Shown here: positions 51,758 through 62,913 of the stretch, in pieces
How the letters are laid out: each line of letters opens with the position of its first letter
How positions within the stretch are numbered: the stretch's first letter is position 1
DNA from: Chryseobacterium indoltheticum
Lineage (GTDB): Bacteria > Bacteroidota > Bacteroidia > Flavobacteriales > Weeksellaceae
Length of the DNA: 64,000 nt
Assembly: GCF_003815915.1 (NCBI RefSeq)
Contig: NZ_CP033929.1
Coordinates: 3,472,001 to 3,536,000, forward strand
Direction: 5' to 3'
Notes under the pieces: generated by a model
What the model saw: the letters and a program-made list of their open reading frames with translations, nothing else
Told to the model about the DNA's origin: nothing
Database searches by the model: none
Position numbers and translations under genes: made by a program

Positions 51758-52854
51758 AAAATATTTTCTAATATTCTTACCTGATTATTTACATTCCATT
51801 TTTCATCAATCACTTTGTAGCAGTCTTCTCTTTGTACTGGATTATTAATTAAATAAGATATTTTATCTGCTAAATCTTCAATATTATTTTCTTTAAAAAA
51901 CATTCCTGTTTTTTCTTCTATTATCGTTTCAAATTCTGGACCTTGGTTTGGAAAATTATTGTGAGTAATCACAGGGGTTCCATACATTAAGCTATGAATA
52001 GCTGTAAGACCAACATTTCCAGGAGAAACACATATATTCGCATTAAAAATATAATTGCCTATCTGTTCTTCATCATAACAGGCACCGACTAACCAAATAA
52101 AATCTTTTAATCCATAGCGTTCTATTTCATTTTTAAAGTCATAATCTTTGGATTCACCCAAAATCACAAAATTAACATACAGATTTTGTTGCTGTAATAA
52201 AAGCATTGCTTCAATTGCTAATTCTATTTTTTTACTTCTTTGAATTCTTCCAATATAAATAATCACCGGGTGATTGTTTTTAAAATGATCTCTATAGATA
52301 TCCGATGACTTTAAACTATCTCTGACTAAAATTTGCTTTTCATAATCCAAAGAATTATAAATAGTATGTAATTTATTTTCGTCAAAACCTTCTTTTATCA
52401 TTAATTCTTTAGCGTATTCTCCATATAAAAAAATTTCCGTAGCTAACCCAAAATAACATTTTTTTATTAGTTTCTTTATTGTAGTTTCTCTACCATACCA
52501 CCCGTGTGTCCAGAAATAAGTTTTTTTTCCTGAAATTTTTGCCCAAACTAGAATAATCCAATTGGACAAAATCAATGGATCTCCTGTAAGAATATAATTT
52601 TCATATGGTTTAAACAATAATTTTAAACTGCCAATATACCAATAACAATTCTTGAATTTTAATGTTTTAAACTCTTTTTTAAAATTATGTAAATCTTGAT
52701 AATTAAACTTTTTTATTGTGCAGCCCGGAATAGTACCAAAATAAAAATCAGCGTTCAATTCCTCGTCTATTTTTTTGTAAATAGGTAATCTATAGTGAGA
52801 TGCATAGTTAAACAGACAACAGGTATTATTATTTTGCATATTCTTACTCTTCAT
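51754..52854 (-). CDS. Glycosyltransferase family 4
   Basis: The 366-aa product starts with NNTCCLFNYASHYRLPIYKKI, a start seen in GT4 enzymes of O-antigen clusters, and has VIYIGRIQRSKKIELAIEAM and VSPGNVGLTAIHSLMYGTPVITHN in the donor domain. It overlaps both neighbours (4 and 11 bp), so translation is coupled. Confidence 0.82.
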   Translation of the reverse strand: MKSKNMQNNNTCCLFNYASHYRLPIYKKIDEELNADFYFGTIPGCTIKKFNYQDLHNFKKEFKTLKFKNCYWYIGSLKLLFKPYENYILTGDPLILSNWIILVWAKISGKKTYFWTHGWYGRETTIKKLIKKCYFGLATEIFLYGEYAKELMIKEGFDENKLHTIYNSLDYEKQILVRDSLKSSDIYRDHFKNNHPVIIYIGRIQRSKKIELAIEAMLLLQQQNLYVNFVILGESKDYDFKNEIERYGLKDFIWLVGACYDEEQIGNYIFNANICVSPGNVGLTAIHSLMYGTPVITHNNFPNQGPEFETIIEEKTGMFFKENNIEDLADKISYLINNPVQREDCYKVIDEKWNVNNQVRILENIL

Positions 52855-53728
52855 TTACAATAAATTTAGATTCAAACTCTTTTCCATATTTTTTTATAAG
52901 GTTACTTATTTGTTGGGTATTCTGGTTTTCACCATTATTTACGCTATGTAAAGTATCATTATCCTTATACAAAATTGGCATTTGCCAATAACCGTAATCC
53001 GTTATTACAATTTTTTTATCATTAAGAACTGTCATGGCATTAAGCCAAATATCGTCTGCTAAAGGACAAGTTTCTAAAAAAATATCTTTTCTAAAAACAT
53101 CTTTATATAATGAGTGTGGTGGATATAACGTCCCTGTCCCTCCCAATTGCATAACATTAAACGCTGGTTGAGTTGGTTGAAAAAATAGGCGTTTCCAATT
53201 AAGATAATTTTCTCCTATTTTTAATGCCCCTGAGTTACATAAAATATAATTCGGATATTTTTGATGAAATTCAATTAGTTTTTCAATCAAACTTTTTTCA
53301 TATAAAATATCATCGTCAGCAGTAATTACAATCGAATTTGGATATTTCTGCATCGTATAATAATACTTTTTGTGAGAGCGTATATCATCTTTTGTCCAAA
53401 TAATTTCAAGCCCTCTTTGCGTTTGTTCTAACAGTTTCTGTGGGAGTTTTTTGTCTGGAAACTGCAATTCGGATAGTGTTAAAACGATTTTATCCGGTTT
53501 GTGTGTTTGATTGAACATTGTTTCTATAACCATCCAAACTTTATTTATTCTTTTGGGAAAAGATGTGAGAGAAACAATAATTTTATCATCATTAGAAAGG
53601 CTATGTTTTTTCTTCAACTGAACATGTAAAGGAAAAATAAAGTTGTAGTAATTTCTTAACAAAAATCTTATCAAGGAATAAATTTTACCATACTTTCCTA
53701 TTGTGTTTGCGTATAGTTTTTGTATCAT
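52844..53728 (-). CDS. GT-A glycosyltransferase
   Basis: The 294-aa product has IIVSLTSFPKRINKVWMVIE, PDKIVLTLSELQFP, IWTKDDIRSHKKYYYTM and a DxD site in SIVITADDDILYE, then CPLADDIWLNAM. These fit a family of GT-A transferases found in capsule clusters that handle short oligosaccharide acceptors. Specificity is unknown. It overlaps the neighbours by 11 and 4 bp. Confidence 0.75.
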   Translation of the reverse strand: MIQKLYANTIGKYGKIYSLIRFLLRNYYNFIFPLHVQLKKKHSLSNDDKIIVSLTSFPKRINKVWMVIETMFNQTHKPDKIVLTLSELQFPDKKLPQKLLEQTQRGLEIIWTKDDIRSHKKYYYTMQKYPNSIVITADDDILYEKSLIEKLIEFHQKYPNYILCNSGALKIGENYLNWKRLFFQPTQPAFNVMQLGGTGTLYPPHSLYKDVFRKDIFLETCPLADDIWLNAMTVLNDKKIVITDYGYWQMPILYKDNDTLHSVNNGENQNTQQISNLIKKYGKEFESKFIVNEE

Positions 53729-54912
53729 TTTGAAGTATGTTTTAATTTCCGAATATTAATTATCAAAAGAACTGTTAAAAAAATCCAGATATTAACACCT
53801 AATAAATAACTACTGTTAACCACAATTACGAAAGGAAAACCTATCAATGAAAAAACAATCACAGGATTATATCGGATATTAGCATAAAATTTTCTAAAAG
53901 TTCGTATCAAAATATATACAAAATATAAAAAAATGAAGAGACCATATTGACTCAGTATTTCAGATAATAAATTATGATTTGCCCCAATGTAATTTGGAAA
54001 TTTCTCTGCAACATAATTACTAAACGCATTAGGACCTATTCCTAAAAAGTAACTATCAAGAAAAGCCTGAATACTTATTCCAATCAAATCAGAACGTTCT
54101 TTATCTTCAACTCCTAATACCTCAAATCTTTTAAAAATAATAAGAGAATCTAAATCTATTGTGGGTATATAGAAAAAAAGAATCGGTATTACAAAAAATA
54201 AAAATTTTATTTTTTTTGATAAAATTAAAAATAATAGCAGTTGAATCAAAAACATTATAACCCCAGAGCGTGTACCGTTTACACTAAAAATATAAAGTAT
54301 TGCTGCTAAAAAAATTAATGGAAACCACTTTTTATACAATAACATATAACTAAATAGAAATGGAGTCATCATCATTAATACCATATTATAGTTGTTATAA
54401 TTTCCAAAAAACAACGAGGTATAAATGCGGAGAATATCTGTTCCTCCAACCTGAGTTCCATCTACAATGACCGTAATAAAATGTACATTTGTTTGTATCT
54501 CCCAAAACGAAAGAGGAATAGCAACAATCAGAAATAAAAAAATGCCCAAACAAACACTTTTGAAAAAATCATTACATTTTGAAGAAAGTATTATCAAATT
54601 CAAACATATCGTAATATTTATAATCCCATAAACAATTGCCAACAGAGTCTTTGTTTCAACATATTTCCCAAACACTAAAAAAAACATACTATAAATAATA
54701 AATACAATATGGAAATAGATATAAAATCTAAACGTTCTGAAATTTTTTATAGAAAGTGAATGAAATAAAAAAGAAAAAAGTATTAAACTAAAAACCCTTG
54801 TTATTTGAAAAAAACCACCATAAGCTCCTAATATTTGCGAAAAAATTAGCAGCATAAGATAAATATCAAAACGATTAAGTTTTTGAAAGTAGTTGCTTCT
54901 AGTTATTCTCAT
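53725..54912 (-). CDS. wzy: Wzy-like polysaccharide polymerase (upstream block)
   Basis: The 395-aa product has about 11 membrane helices and a periplasmic loop (residues ~255-330) with GIGPNAFSNYVAEKFPNYIGANHNLLSEILSQYG, within the Wzy_C/O-antigen ligase pattern; IFSVNGTRSGVIMF is the conserved Arg region. It should join repeat units in the periplasm. It overlaps the next gene by 4 bp. Confidence 0.78.
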   Translation of the reverse strand: MRITRSNYFQKLNRFDIYLMLLIFSQILGAYGGFFQITRVFSLILFSFLFHSLSIKNFRTFRFYIYFHIVFIIYSMFFLVFGKYVETKTLLAIVYGIINITICLNLIILSSKCNDFFKSVCLGIFLFLIVAIPLSFWEIQTNVHFITVIVDGTQVGGTDILRIYTSLFFGNYNNYNMVLMMMTPFLFSYMLLYKKWFPLIFLAAILYIFSVNGTRSGVIMFLIQLLLFLILSKKIKFLFFVIPILFFYIPTIDLDSLIIFKRFEVLGVEDKERSDLIGISIQAFLDSYFLGIGPNAFSNYVAEKFPNYIGANHNLLSEILSQYGLFIFLYFVYILIRTFRKFYANIRYNPVIVFSLIGFPFVIVVNSSYLLGVNIWIFLTVLLIINIRKLKHTSK

Positions 54913-54955
54913 TAATCATTTTTTTAAACATTTCATGTAATAAGCTTTACCATCA

Positions 54956-55504
54956 CTAAATTCTAGTTTTAATTATTCTTGATGGATTACCACCAATAAT
55001 ACTATACTCAGAGAAATTTTTACTTAAAACACATCCAGCAGCTATTATAGAACCTTTTTTAACAATTCTACCGGGTGTAAAAATTACCTGTCTACCAATC
55101 CATACATCATCTTCTATAATTGTATCTAGCTGAACTGTATTTCCTTGCTCTATCATCGGTACATCGACTCTATCAAATGAATGATTTGTAGACAAAATAT
55201 AACATTCTGGTCCCATCATTACATTTTTGCCTATCAAAATATTTCCGGGAACCGTGCAATTGATTCCAATTCCAGAATTATCTCCAATTCTGAGTCTGAA
55301 ACCTGAACCAAAATTGGCACCTCGTTCAATATTAACATTCTTACCACACTGTAAAAAAATTTTCCTACAGCATAAAAATCTTAGTTTTCGAAAAACACTT
55401 CCAACTATTGGACATGTTGAGCTTGGCATCCAAACTAAAAAAACTTTATATATAATAAGAAATAGCAGCTGGGATAAGCTAAACTCAATATTTCTATACT
55501 TCAT
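54956..55504 (-). CDS. Hexapeptide-repeat acyltransferase
   Basis: The 182-aa product has a hydrophobic N-terminal part (LLFLIIYKVFLVWM) and a left-handed beta helix of the maltose/serine O-acetyltransferase type: IGDNSGIGINCTVPG, CYILSTNHSFDR with the likely catalytic His in TNHSF, DDVWIGRQVIFTPG and GGNPSRIIK. It probably O-acetylates a sugar of the repeat unit. It could also act as the missing acetyltransferase of a bacillosamine route, but that function usually belongs to a distinct PglD type. Confidence 0.82.
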   Translation of the reverse strand: MKYRNIEFSLSQLLFLIIYKVFLVWMPSSTCPIVGSVFRKLRFLCCRKIFLQCGKNVNIERGANFGSGFRLRIGDNSGIGINCTVPGNILIGKNVMMGPECYILSTNHSFDRVDVPMIEQGNTVQLDTIIEDDVWIGRQVIFTPGRIVKKGSIIAAGCVLSKNFSEYSIIGGNPSRIIKTRI

Positions 55505-55515
55505 ATCACAAAAAT

Positions 55516-56679
55516 TTAAATTTTATTTGATAGTAATTTTTCTAAGTCGGCATTCAGATTATCAATTACATTCTCCAATTGAAATAATTTTATAAGTGGG
55601 AACCGACCTTCATAGTTCACGTTATTTTTAATAAGAATTGCTTTCTCCATTGCATCACATATCGCATCTTGATTATGTGAACACTGCAAAATCGAATCTA
55701 TATTTTTAAAAAGATGTCTCGATGGACTATTAAAACCTGTTTCTGAAATAATAATTCTGTCAACCATTAAATAATTCATGATCTTGCTTGACAAAAAGAT
55801 ATCATTTTCAACATCAGAATCGATATCTAAAAGTGCCGTTGCCATAGAATAATATGGTACAAGATCTACTGTAAAAGGTAAAAATAAAATCTTGTCTATA
55901 ACTTCTTCTGAAAACTTATTTAAGGTTTTATTTGGTAGTGAGGAACCCACAAAAATTAGTTGCGATTCTGGATATTTTTTTAAAAGTTTATTAAATCCTT
56001 CCAACAAGTATTCAGGATTTCTAGCTCCATAGATACCTCCGGTATAAAGAAAAATATTTTTATCTGTATTACTCTTAACAGGAAGTACTTGAAACGATCC
56101 AAATGCAGGTGTAAATATTACCCCAGAAAAAATTTTCTTTTTACTTGACACTATATTTATCTGATAATTGAGCATTTCTCTATTTGAAGAAAATAATGCA
56201 TCAGCTTTTGACAAATATTTCTTTATCATTTTTTTTAATGCAATGTAGAATAAATCTTCAGGCATCCAGCTCGTTGGGGCAGGAATTGCATCCACAGTGT
56301 ATACCGCAAGTTTTGTCTTCAATAGTTTGCTAATGACTGAACCAGCTATTAATCCCTCATAGTGCCCAAATGAAACTAATCCTAAAACAAGGTCATATTT
56401 TTCTCTTTCTTTTAGAATTCTTCTTTTCGCTCTTAATGCCCAAATAAAATTGATAGGATTAACTTTAAAGATTATCATAAAAATCTTTAATAATTTACCG
56501 CTTAAAATTGGGTTAGTAATTTTAATAATTTTTTTTATATTCGATAAATCTATAGAGGGTGCATAATCACTTACAATTAAGTCGACATCATGACAGGACG
56601 AAAGTCCAAAGAGTAATCTTTCAAATACAATTCCAGGTGCTGTCTTACCTACATTCTTCGTAATTATTAAAATCTTCAT
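55516..56679 (-). CDS. Glycosyltransferase family 4
   Basis: The 387-aa product has a GT-B layout with an N-terminal IITKNVGKTAPGIVFERLLFG and a donor domain with LYTGGIYGARNPEYLLEGF and ENDIFLSSKIMNYLMVDRII. The second Glu of E-x7-E is less clear than in other family members. It overlaps the flippase gene by 4 bp. Confidence 0.8.
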   Translation of the reverse strand: MKILIITKNVGKTAPGIVFERLLFGLSSCHDVDLIVSDYAPSIDLSNIKKIIKITNPILSGKLLKIFMIIFKVNPINFIWALRAKRRILKEREKYDLVLGLVSFGHYEGLIAGSVISKLLKTKLAVYTVDAIPAPTSWMPEDLFYIALKKMIKKYLSKADALFSSNREMLNYQINIVSSKKKIFSGVIFTPAFGSFQVLPVKSNTDKNIFLYTGGIYGARNPEYLLEGFNKLLKKYPESQLIFVGSSLPNKTLNKFSEEVIDKILFLPFTVDLVPYYSMATALLDIDSDVENDIFLSSKIMNYLMVDRIIISETGFNSPSRHLFKNIDSILQCSHNQDAICDAMEKAILIKNNVNYEGRFPLIKLFQLENVIDNLNADLEKLLSNKI

Positions 56680-58193
56680 AATTGTTTATTCAAAAAAGTA
56701 CGAATTTTTGAGAATACAAATTTCTTCTCAACCGAATCAAGACCTAAAGAAAGTACAGAAATTAGAATACTGATTACTGCAATGATAAAAATTATTAAAA
56801 AATTAAAAATCCCTTCTTGCAAATAAACACTAACATAGTAAGGAATTATCCACGAAAATATCGCCACTATTAATATTCTAAAAACTACTTTTTTAAGATA
56901 TTCGGTAACAGGAAACTTCATGTTAAGATGCAGAATAAACAGTCGTGCAAACAAAGCAAGAGCTGAAAAGAATATGGATATTGATATTGTGATTTCCGGA
57001 GAATATCCTAATCTTAAAAATAGATATGAAAAAGGCACATTCAAAAGCAGAATTCCGCTTACAAGAATTTGATAGCGCTTAATATTGCCCGTCGCCTGTA
57101 CTAAAATATGCAAAGGTCCGGATAACGAGGATATCAGCAAATCTACGATTATTAGTTGTGTAAAAATAACACTGTATGGTGGTACAACCTTTAACCACCA
57201 CATCAATATAGATTCTGTCTCAATAATTAAAGGTATTGAAAAGATTAATAATAGGTATATTGATAATTTTGATGATGAAAAAACTAAATCGAATGCTTGT
57301 TTATATTCATTTCTAGCGTAGTTTTTTGTTATTACAGGTGCTAGAACTATCTGAAAATTTGTAATAAGGCTGCTTACGGCTCCTTGTATCTGAAAGGCGA
57401 TACCACGAGATGCATTCACAACAGTTCCAAAAAAAATATTGAGAAATATGTTTATACCTTGTGAATATCCTACACCGGCAACCACACCAAAAAGATTCCA
57501 TCCTGCAAAATCACCCATTTCTTTCATTAGATCAGAATCCCATTCAAATCTATTTTTTTTACTTTCATCAAAAGATAGACTACAGTAGATTTTTTCCGAT
57601 ATTTTTATTAATACAGAAACTATTAACAATAGACATGAGTACACAATTAGTTTATCATAATCTATCAATAATAACATAAAAACCACTACTAACTTTAAAG
57701 CTACTTCAGCAATACCTAACAATGCAAAAACATTCATTTTTTCATTAGCAATTATCACTGCATTATAAGGAACAAAATATACAGAAACAACGAATGAGAT
57801 GACAGAAAATTGATATACCCAATTTGAAGCAATCATTCTATCATCTGGAATATTAAGTTGTGTATTTAGGAACCATAATCCAATAGATTCAGCAAGTAAT
57901 AAAATTACAACTGCGATAATTAGATGAATTGTAATGCTGATATTAAAAATTTTCTTAAGGCCGGCAAGATTATCTTTCGCCTTTTCGTACGTTAAAAATC
58001 TTTGGGTAGAGGCAGTCATGGCATTATTTAAAAAACCAAACATAACAATAACGCCGGCAACTATATTGTATACACCAAAATCTACAATTCCCAAGGTATT
58101 AAGAACTATTCTAGATGTGTATAATGTCACTACCATCGATAGTAACATTCTAAAATAAAGCATTAAAGTGTTTTTGGCAATTTTACCCTGCAT
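56676..58193 (-). CDS. wzx: Wzx-type polysaccharide flippase (upstream block)
   Basis: The 505-aa product has 12-14 membrane helices and starts KNTLMLYFRMLLSMVVTLYTSRIVLNTLG, typical of Wzx/RfbX proteins of Bacteroidetes. It shares its fold with the 35634-37079 product but little sequence. Its repeat-unit choice should match the upstream block. The 100-bp gap to the dehydrogenase gene has no ORF. Confidence 0.88.
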   Translation of the reverse strand: MQGKIAKNTLMLYFRMLLSMVVTLYTSRIVLNTLGIVDFGVYNIVAGVIVMFGFLNNAMTASTQRFLTYEKAKDNLAGLKKIFNISITIHLIIAVVILLLAESIGLWFLNTQLNIPDDRMIASNWVYQFSVISFVVSVYFVPYNAVIIANEKMNVFALLGIAEVALKLVVVFMLLLIDYDKLIVYSCLLLIVSVLIKISEKIYCSLSFDESKKNRFEWDSDLMKEMGDFAGWNLFGVVAGVGYSQGINIFLNIFFGTVVNASRGIAFQIQGAVSSLITNFQIVLAPVITKNYARNEYKQAFDLVFSSSKLSIYLLLIFSIPLIIETESILMWWLKVVPPYSVIFTQLIIVDLLISSLSGPLHILVQATGNIKRYQILVSGILLLNVPFSYLFLRLGYSPEITISISIFFSALALFARLFILHLNMKFPVTEYLKKVVFRILIVAIFSWIIPYYVSVYLQEGIFNFLIIFIIAVISILISVLSLGLDSVEKKFVFSKIRTFLNKQL

Positions 58194-58296
58194 CTTCTTA
58201 AATTAAAATTGCTGAATAACAATCTTGTAGTATTATATATTATAATTTGGTATTGCTTATAATTTATTAAATAAACTATTCATCAAATTAAAATCA

Positions 58297-59589
58297 TTAT
58301 AGTCTAGCATCTACCAGACTTCTATCAATACAAGCTTTAGTATCAAAGACCACTGAATTATTATTTTTAATGGTATTTAAGTCCATTTTCAAAAACTCGT
58401 CATGCGCAACTGCTATAATTACAGAATCATACTTTTTGCCTACTGTAAGAGCATCAAGTATATCAATTCCGTATTCATGCTTTACTTCTTCCTTACTTGC
58501 CCACGGATCATATATATCTACATTTACTCCATAGTCTTTCAATTCATTATAAATGTCTACAACTTTGGTATTTCTTACGTCCGGACAGTTTTCTTTAAAG
58601 GTAATTCCTAAGATTATTGCATTTGAATTCTTGATAACACCACCTTTAGCAATTTGAAGCTTAACAACTTTAGAAGCTACAAACTTTGCAATAGAATCAT
58701 TGACGCGACGTCCTGATAAGATGACATCAGGATGATATCCAAGTTGCTCTGCTTTATGAGCTAAATAATATGGGTCAACAGAAATGCAATGCCCACCGAC
58801 CAAGCCTGGCTTATACTTTAGAAAGTTATATTTTGTACCTGCAGCCTCTAGCACATCATGGGTATCGATACCAATTCGGTCAAAAATTAAGGCTAATTCA
58901 TTCACAAAAGATATATTAACATCGCGCTGTGCATTTTCAATAGCTTTTGATGCCTCTGCTACTTTAAGGCTTGGAGCTTTATGAGTACCCGCAGTTATAA
59001 TTTTTTTGTATAGTTGATCTACTTCCTCAGCAATTTCTTCAGTTGATCCAGATGTAACCTTTTTCACACTTGTGAGTGTATTTATTTTATCTCCTGGATT
59101 GATTCTTTCGGGAGAATATCCAACAAAAAAATCTTCATTATACTTTAATCCTGAATATTGTTCAAGAATCGGCACACATTCTTCCTCTGTACAACCAGGA
59201 AAAACTGTAGATTCATAAATAATTATATCTCCTTTTTTAATGATTTTCCCGAGCATCCTGGATGCCGATATCAATGGTACTAAATCAGGAGCATTATATT
59301 TATCTATTGGTGTAGGAACTGTGACAATATACACATTGGAATCTGAAATATCTGATATTTCACTCGTAGCTCTATATCCAAGTTTACCGTTGGATTTTGA
59401 ATATGTACTAAGACTATTATTAAGCTTGCTTAAGTCAGCTTCCAAAGTTATATCATTTCCATTATTAAGCTGTTCAACTCTTTGAGGATTAATATCATAT
59501 CCTAATACAGAATAATGATCTGAAAATTCCAAAGACAATGGTAGACCAACATATCCCTGTCCAATAACAGCTATTTTATACAATTTCAT
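58297..59589 (-). CDS. UDP-N-acetylhexosamine 6-dehydrogenase (WbpA/TviB-like)
   Basis: The 430-aa product has IAVIGQGYVGLPLSLEF for NAD binding, YESTVFPGCTEEECVP, VGYSPERINPGDK, the central KVAEASKAIENAQRDVNI and the catalytic Cys in PGLVGGHCISVDPYYLA. ERINPGD and the central helix match the TviB/WbpA group, which makes UDP-GlcNAcA or UDP-GalNAcA rather than UDP-glucuronic acid. It gives the repeat unit an acidic sugar. Confidence 0.9.
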   Translation of the reverse strand: MKLYKIAVIGQGYVGLPLSLEFSDHYSVLGYDINPQRVEQLNNGNDITLEADLSKLNNSLSTYSKSNGKLGYRATSEISDISDSNVYIVTVPTPIDKYNAPDLVPLISASRMLGKIIKKGDIIIYESTVFPGCTEEECVPILEQYSGLKYNEDFFVGYSPERINPGDKINTLTSVKKVTSGSTEEIAEEVDQLYKKIITAGTHKAPSLKVAEASKAIENAQRDVNISFVNELALIFDRIGIDTHDVLEAAGTKYNFLKYKPGLVGGHCISVDPYYLAHKAEQLGYHPDVILSGRRVNDSIAKFVASKVVKLQIAKGGVIKNSNAIILGITFKENCPDVRNTKVVDIYNELKDYGVNVDIYDPWASKEEVKHEYGIDILDALTVGKKYDSVIIAVAHDEFLKMDLNTIKNNNSVVFDTKACIDRSLVDARL

Positions 59590-59606
59590 GTTCTATTTAG
59601 AATTAA

Positions 59607-61973
59607 TTATTTTTTTAAAAATCTCGCTAAAAATCCTTTTTTTGAATCTGCCACATATCCATAGCCATATTTATAACCATAACCATAACCACTATTCATC
59701 TTACTCACATCGTTGAGCACCATCCCCACATTTTTAATTTTCTTATCTTTAATTTGTTTATTGATAAAACTTATCAGTTCTTTTTCAGTATAACCAGAAC
59801 GGGTAACATATACTGTAATATCTGCTACATCAGCAATTAAAAATGAATCTGTTACCAACATTAATGGAGCAGTATCCAATATTATATAGTCATACATTGG
59901 TTTTAAACTCTCAACGAGTTCCTGATATCTTCCGTTTGATAATAATTCTGTAGGATTTGGAGTAATAGCACCTGAATAAATCACATCGCAATACGGATTG
60001 AATGAAGTGGGATGAATAATTTCTGAAACATTCATCTGGTCATCATACATAAATTCTGAAAGACCAATCAATCCTCTTCTGCTTTCATTATATCTCTGTA
60101 ACTGTGGATTTCGAATATCTGACCCAATAATAATTACCTTTTTCCGCGGTGTTGCCAATGTAAGCGCTAAATTAACAGAGGTAAATGTTTTTCCCTCACC
60201 TTTAACTGTAGAGGTAACAAAAATCACATTGCCTTTTTTGTTTTTTGGCAACATAAAATTAATGTTGGTAATTAAAATTCTGAACGCTTCTGCTAAAGGA
60301 GATAAATCATTAAGTTGAACAATTTCAGGATCGCCTTTTTGTAAAGACGGAAGCTCTCCAACTACAGTTCCTCCATCAAGCAGTTTTTCAAGATCTTGTT
60401 TAGTTTTAATTTTATTGTTAAATAATTCTAGAAGATAAATAATGGCAAAAGGAATTAGCAACCCTATAATCAATGCTCCGAGATAAATAATCATTTTTTT
60501 CGGAGAGACCGGAACAGGGTTCGTTAAAGCATCGTCAACAATTCTAGCTTTTGGAGCAGCAATTGCCAATGATATAGCAGCTTCCTCTCTTTTTTGAAGT
60601 AATAATAAATAAAGCTGTTCTTTAATATTTTGCTGTCTTTCAATACTACGGAACATTTTTTCCTGAACCGGAATTTTAGAGATTCTATTTGATAATCTAT
60701 TTTGCTCACCCGTAATTGTTCCAATTGAAATCTGAAATGCAGATTGACTTTTTTGTAAGCTCTGAATTACTGAGCTACGCATGCTGTTTATCTGACTGGT
60801 AATATTCTGAACAACCGGATTGACTGTCGTGGAACTCTCAAGTAATCTGTTTCTATCAATGACCAACTGATTGTACATTGCAATATTAGATGTGATATTC
60901 TGATCTGTAAGACCTACATTAAGCGGTAAAACCTGATATGTTCCCTGTTTGCTGATAGAATTCAATAAACTATTTATCAACTCAAGCTGAGATTCATTCT
61001 CCAATTGTTTTTGACGGGTATCTACTGCTGTTTTCAAAGATAATTCAGCTTCAGTCTGAATATCTGCGATATTGTTCCGAAGCTTAAAATCTTCTTTCTG
61101 AGACTCTACGGTACCTAATTCTTTACTGATGAGGTTAATACGCTCATCAATAAAACTAGCTGTTTTTTGTGCTTCAGAGTTCTTATCTAAAATTGCTTCA
61201 CGGTTATAATTTACAGCAAGCTTATTTAAAATATCGACCGATTTGTCAGAAATAGGATCACTGATTGAAATTTTAAGAACTGTAGCCTCCTTTTGTACCA
61301 AATTTACATTGAGTTTCGCAAGATAGTATATTGCCCTGTCCATTCCTGACATAAATTGCAGTCTGAACTGTGCAGTTGATTTTTCTGATGTAGTTGATTT
61401 AAATTTGGGATTTTTCTGGAACATTACCACACCAAAAGGCATTGTAACCGATTTATTGAATTCAGTTTGAATATCTTTCTTGAAACTCTCAGATTCAATG
61501 ATGATTTTATTGCCTTTTACTTTAGCGATAACTTCTGTTTTCGGATATTTAGCTTTTTTCTTTTCGCTGATAATCCTTACTAGAAAAGGAGAAGTTTCTT
61601 TATATAATTCGCTATCTTTTATATTTCCTTTAGAATAAATATTAGTTTCTAGTGCTAATTCTCTTACTACTGAGAGCATCAGTTTTTTAGACTTCAGAAT
61701 CTCAATTTCATTGTCTACTGAGTTGGTACCCATCCCTCCAATACCACTTAATTCTGAAATCACAGACATATCAGGCTGGCCTGCTGCTGATTTTTTAACT
61801 TCTTTAATTAATAAGGTTGATTCTGTGCTATACACCGGAATGCTGTATCTTAAAAAGAACCATGCGACAATAACGGCTACAATAGCACCTATGATAAACC
61901 AATACCACCGATGAATGTAAGGTTTAACAATTTCCCTGATATTTAAAGACTCTTCCTGAATCTCATTTTGCAT
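59607..61973 (-). CDS. wzc: Wzc-type tyrosine autokinase (upstream block)
   Basis: From ATG 61973 the product is 788 aa. Wzz domain with two membrane helices ([40 protein letters not shown]), coiled-coil periplasmic part, then a BY-kinase domain: [36 protein letters not shown]. The end has a Tyr/Gly cluster ([13 protein letters not shown]). It parallels the 37143-39503 protein in length and motifs, suggesting duplication or exchange. A longer frame from 62036 overlaps the wza gene and is unlikely. It lies directly behind wza. Confidence 0.93.
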   Translation of the reverse strand: MQNEIQEESLNIREIVKPYIHRWYWFIIGAIVAVIVAWFFLRYSIPVYSTESTLLIKEVKKSAAGQPDMSVISELSGIGGMGTNSVDNEIEILKSKKLMLSVVRELALETNIYSKGNIKDSELYKETSPFLVRIISEKKKAKYPKTEVIAKVKGNKIIIESESFKKDIQTEFNKSVTMPFGVVMFQKNPKFKSTTSEKSTAQFRLQFMSGMDRAIYYLAKLNVNLVQKEATVLKISISDPISDKSVDILNKLAVNYNREAILDKNSEAQKTASFIDERINLISKELGTVESQKEDFKLRNNIADIQTEAELSLKTAVDTRQKQLENESQLELINSLLNSISKQGTYQVLPLNVGLTDQNITSNIAMYNQLVIDRNRLLESSTTVNPVVQNITSQINSMRSSVIQSLQKSQSAFQISIGTITGEQNRLSNRISKIPVQEKMFRSIERQQNIKEQLYLLLLQKREEAAISLAIAAPKARIVDDALTNPVPVSPKKMIIYLGALIIGLLIPFAIIYLLELFNNKIKTKQDLEKLLDGGTVVGELPSLQKGDPEIVQLNDLSPLAEAFRILITNINFMLPKNKKGNVIFVTSTVKGEGKTFTSVNLALTLATPRKKVIIIGSDIRNPQLQRYNESRRGLIGLSEFMYDDQMNVSEIIHPTSFNPYCDVIYSGAITPNPTELLSNGRYQELVESLKPMYDYIILDTAPLMLVTDSFLIADVADITVYVTRSGYTEKELISFINKQIKDKKIKNVGMVLNDVSKMNSGYGYGYKYGYGYVADSKKGFLARFLKK

Positions 61974-62007
61974 TTGATTATAATCCACTATAAAGAATTC
62001 TCTTAAA

Positions 62008-62817
62008 TTAATTTTTTGTAAGAGCCAAAACCCCAATCACTAAAGAAGCAATAACTGATGCAACCGAAATGTACAATCCTGTATTTGGATCAATTCGTGC
62101 TGCCTTTTCTCTATTCGCATTAGGCTGCACATAGATCATATCATTTTGCTTAAGGTAATAGTATGGTGAATTTATAAACTGCGCACTCGTCAAATCTATC
62201 CTTTCTTTTGTGATCTTTCCATCGACATTTCTTACGACCAATACATTTGTTCTGACACCATATACAGTAAGGTCTCCAGCTAGACCCAAAGCTCCCAAAA
62301 GTGTTGTACTTCCGTCGGGAATAACATAAGTTCCTGGTCTTGTAACCTCTCCTAAAACAGCAACTTTAAAATTTATTAATTTTAAATCTACATCTGGATT
62401 TTTGACATATTGTGAAATGAGATTAGTTAATTTGGCCTTCATCGTTTCTACATCTTCATTTTTTGTACTTACAGTACCAATTTGCGGAAATGTAATATTC
62501 CCATCTGTATCTACAATATATGTAGGTCCTGAAACAGGAAGCTGCTGAGGAAGATTATTTGAACTTGGATTAGAATACTGTGTTATTGTTGCACTTGAAG
62601 AATAAGTTTGGTTAAATGGCTTTACCACGTCCATATCTTTAGCTGTCACAGTAATAATTAATTTATCACCAGGCTGTAATGTACTCCTACTGTTTTTAAT
62701 CGAATTATCTAATGCGACACTTTCAATATCTTGCATATAGTTAATTTCCTGTCTTGGTGTACATGAGGCTATCGCTAAGCCAACTACACTGTAAATAAAA
62801 TATTTTTTTAAAATCAT
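62008..62817 (-). CDS. wza: Wza-type polysaccharide export lipoprotein
   Basis: The 269-aa product has a lipoprotein signal ([15 protein letters not shown], Cys19), a Poly_export domain ([32 protein letters not shown]), one SLBB-like domain ([18 protein letters not shown]) and a C-terminal membrane helix ([19 protein letters not shown]). The short form with a terminal helix is usual in Bacteroidetes. It pairs with wzc downstream. It is the sole wza in the window. Confidence 0.92.
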   Translation of the reverse strand: MILKKYFIYSVVGLAIASCTPRQEINYMQDIESVALDNSIKNSRSTLQPGDKLIITVTAKDMDVVKPFNQTYSSSATITQYSNPSSNNLPQQLPVSGPTYIVDTDGNITFPQIGTVSTKNEDVETMKAKLTNLISQYVKNPDVDLKLINFKVAVLGEVTRPGTYVIPDGSTTLLGALGLAGDLTVYGVRTNVLVVRNVDGKITKERIDLTSAQFINSPYYYLKQNDMIYVQPNANREKAARIDPNTGLYISVASVIASLVIGVLALTKN

Positions 62818-62833
62818 TTCTGAAAATTTTTCA

Positions 62834-62841
62834 CAAAAATA
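62834..62841 (-). promoter_or_regulatory. -7 box upstream of wza
   Basis: TATTTTTG on the - strand, 16 bp before the wza ATG, fits TAnnTTTG in a 96-bp AT-rich spacer. It may start the upstream block at wza, separate from the CapD-like gene. Confidence 0.35.
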
Positions 62842-62913
62842 GGTTTATTATTTTTTAAATAGATTTTTTAAACTATTGTTTAATTCGTTTTAACGATTAT
62901 TAACAAATATGAT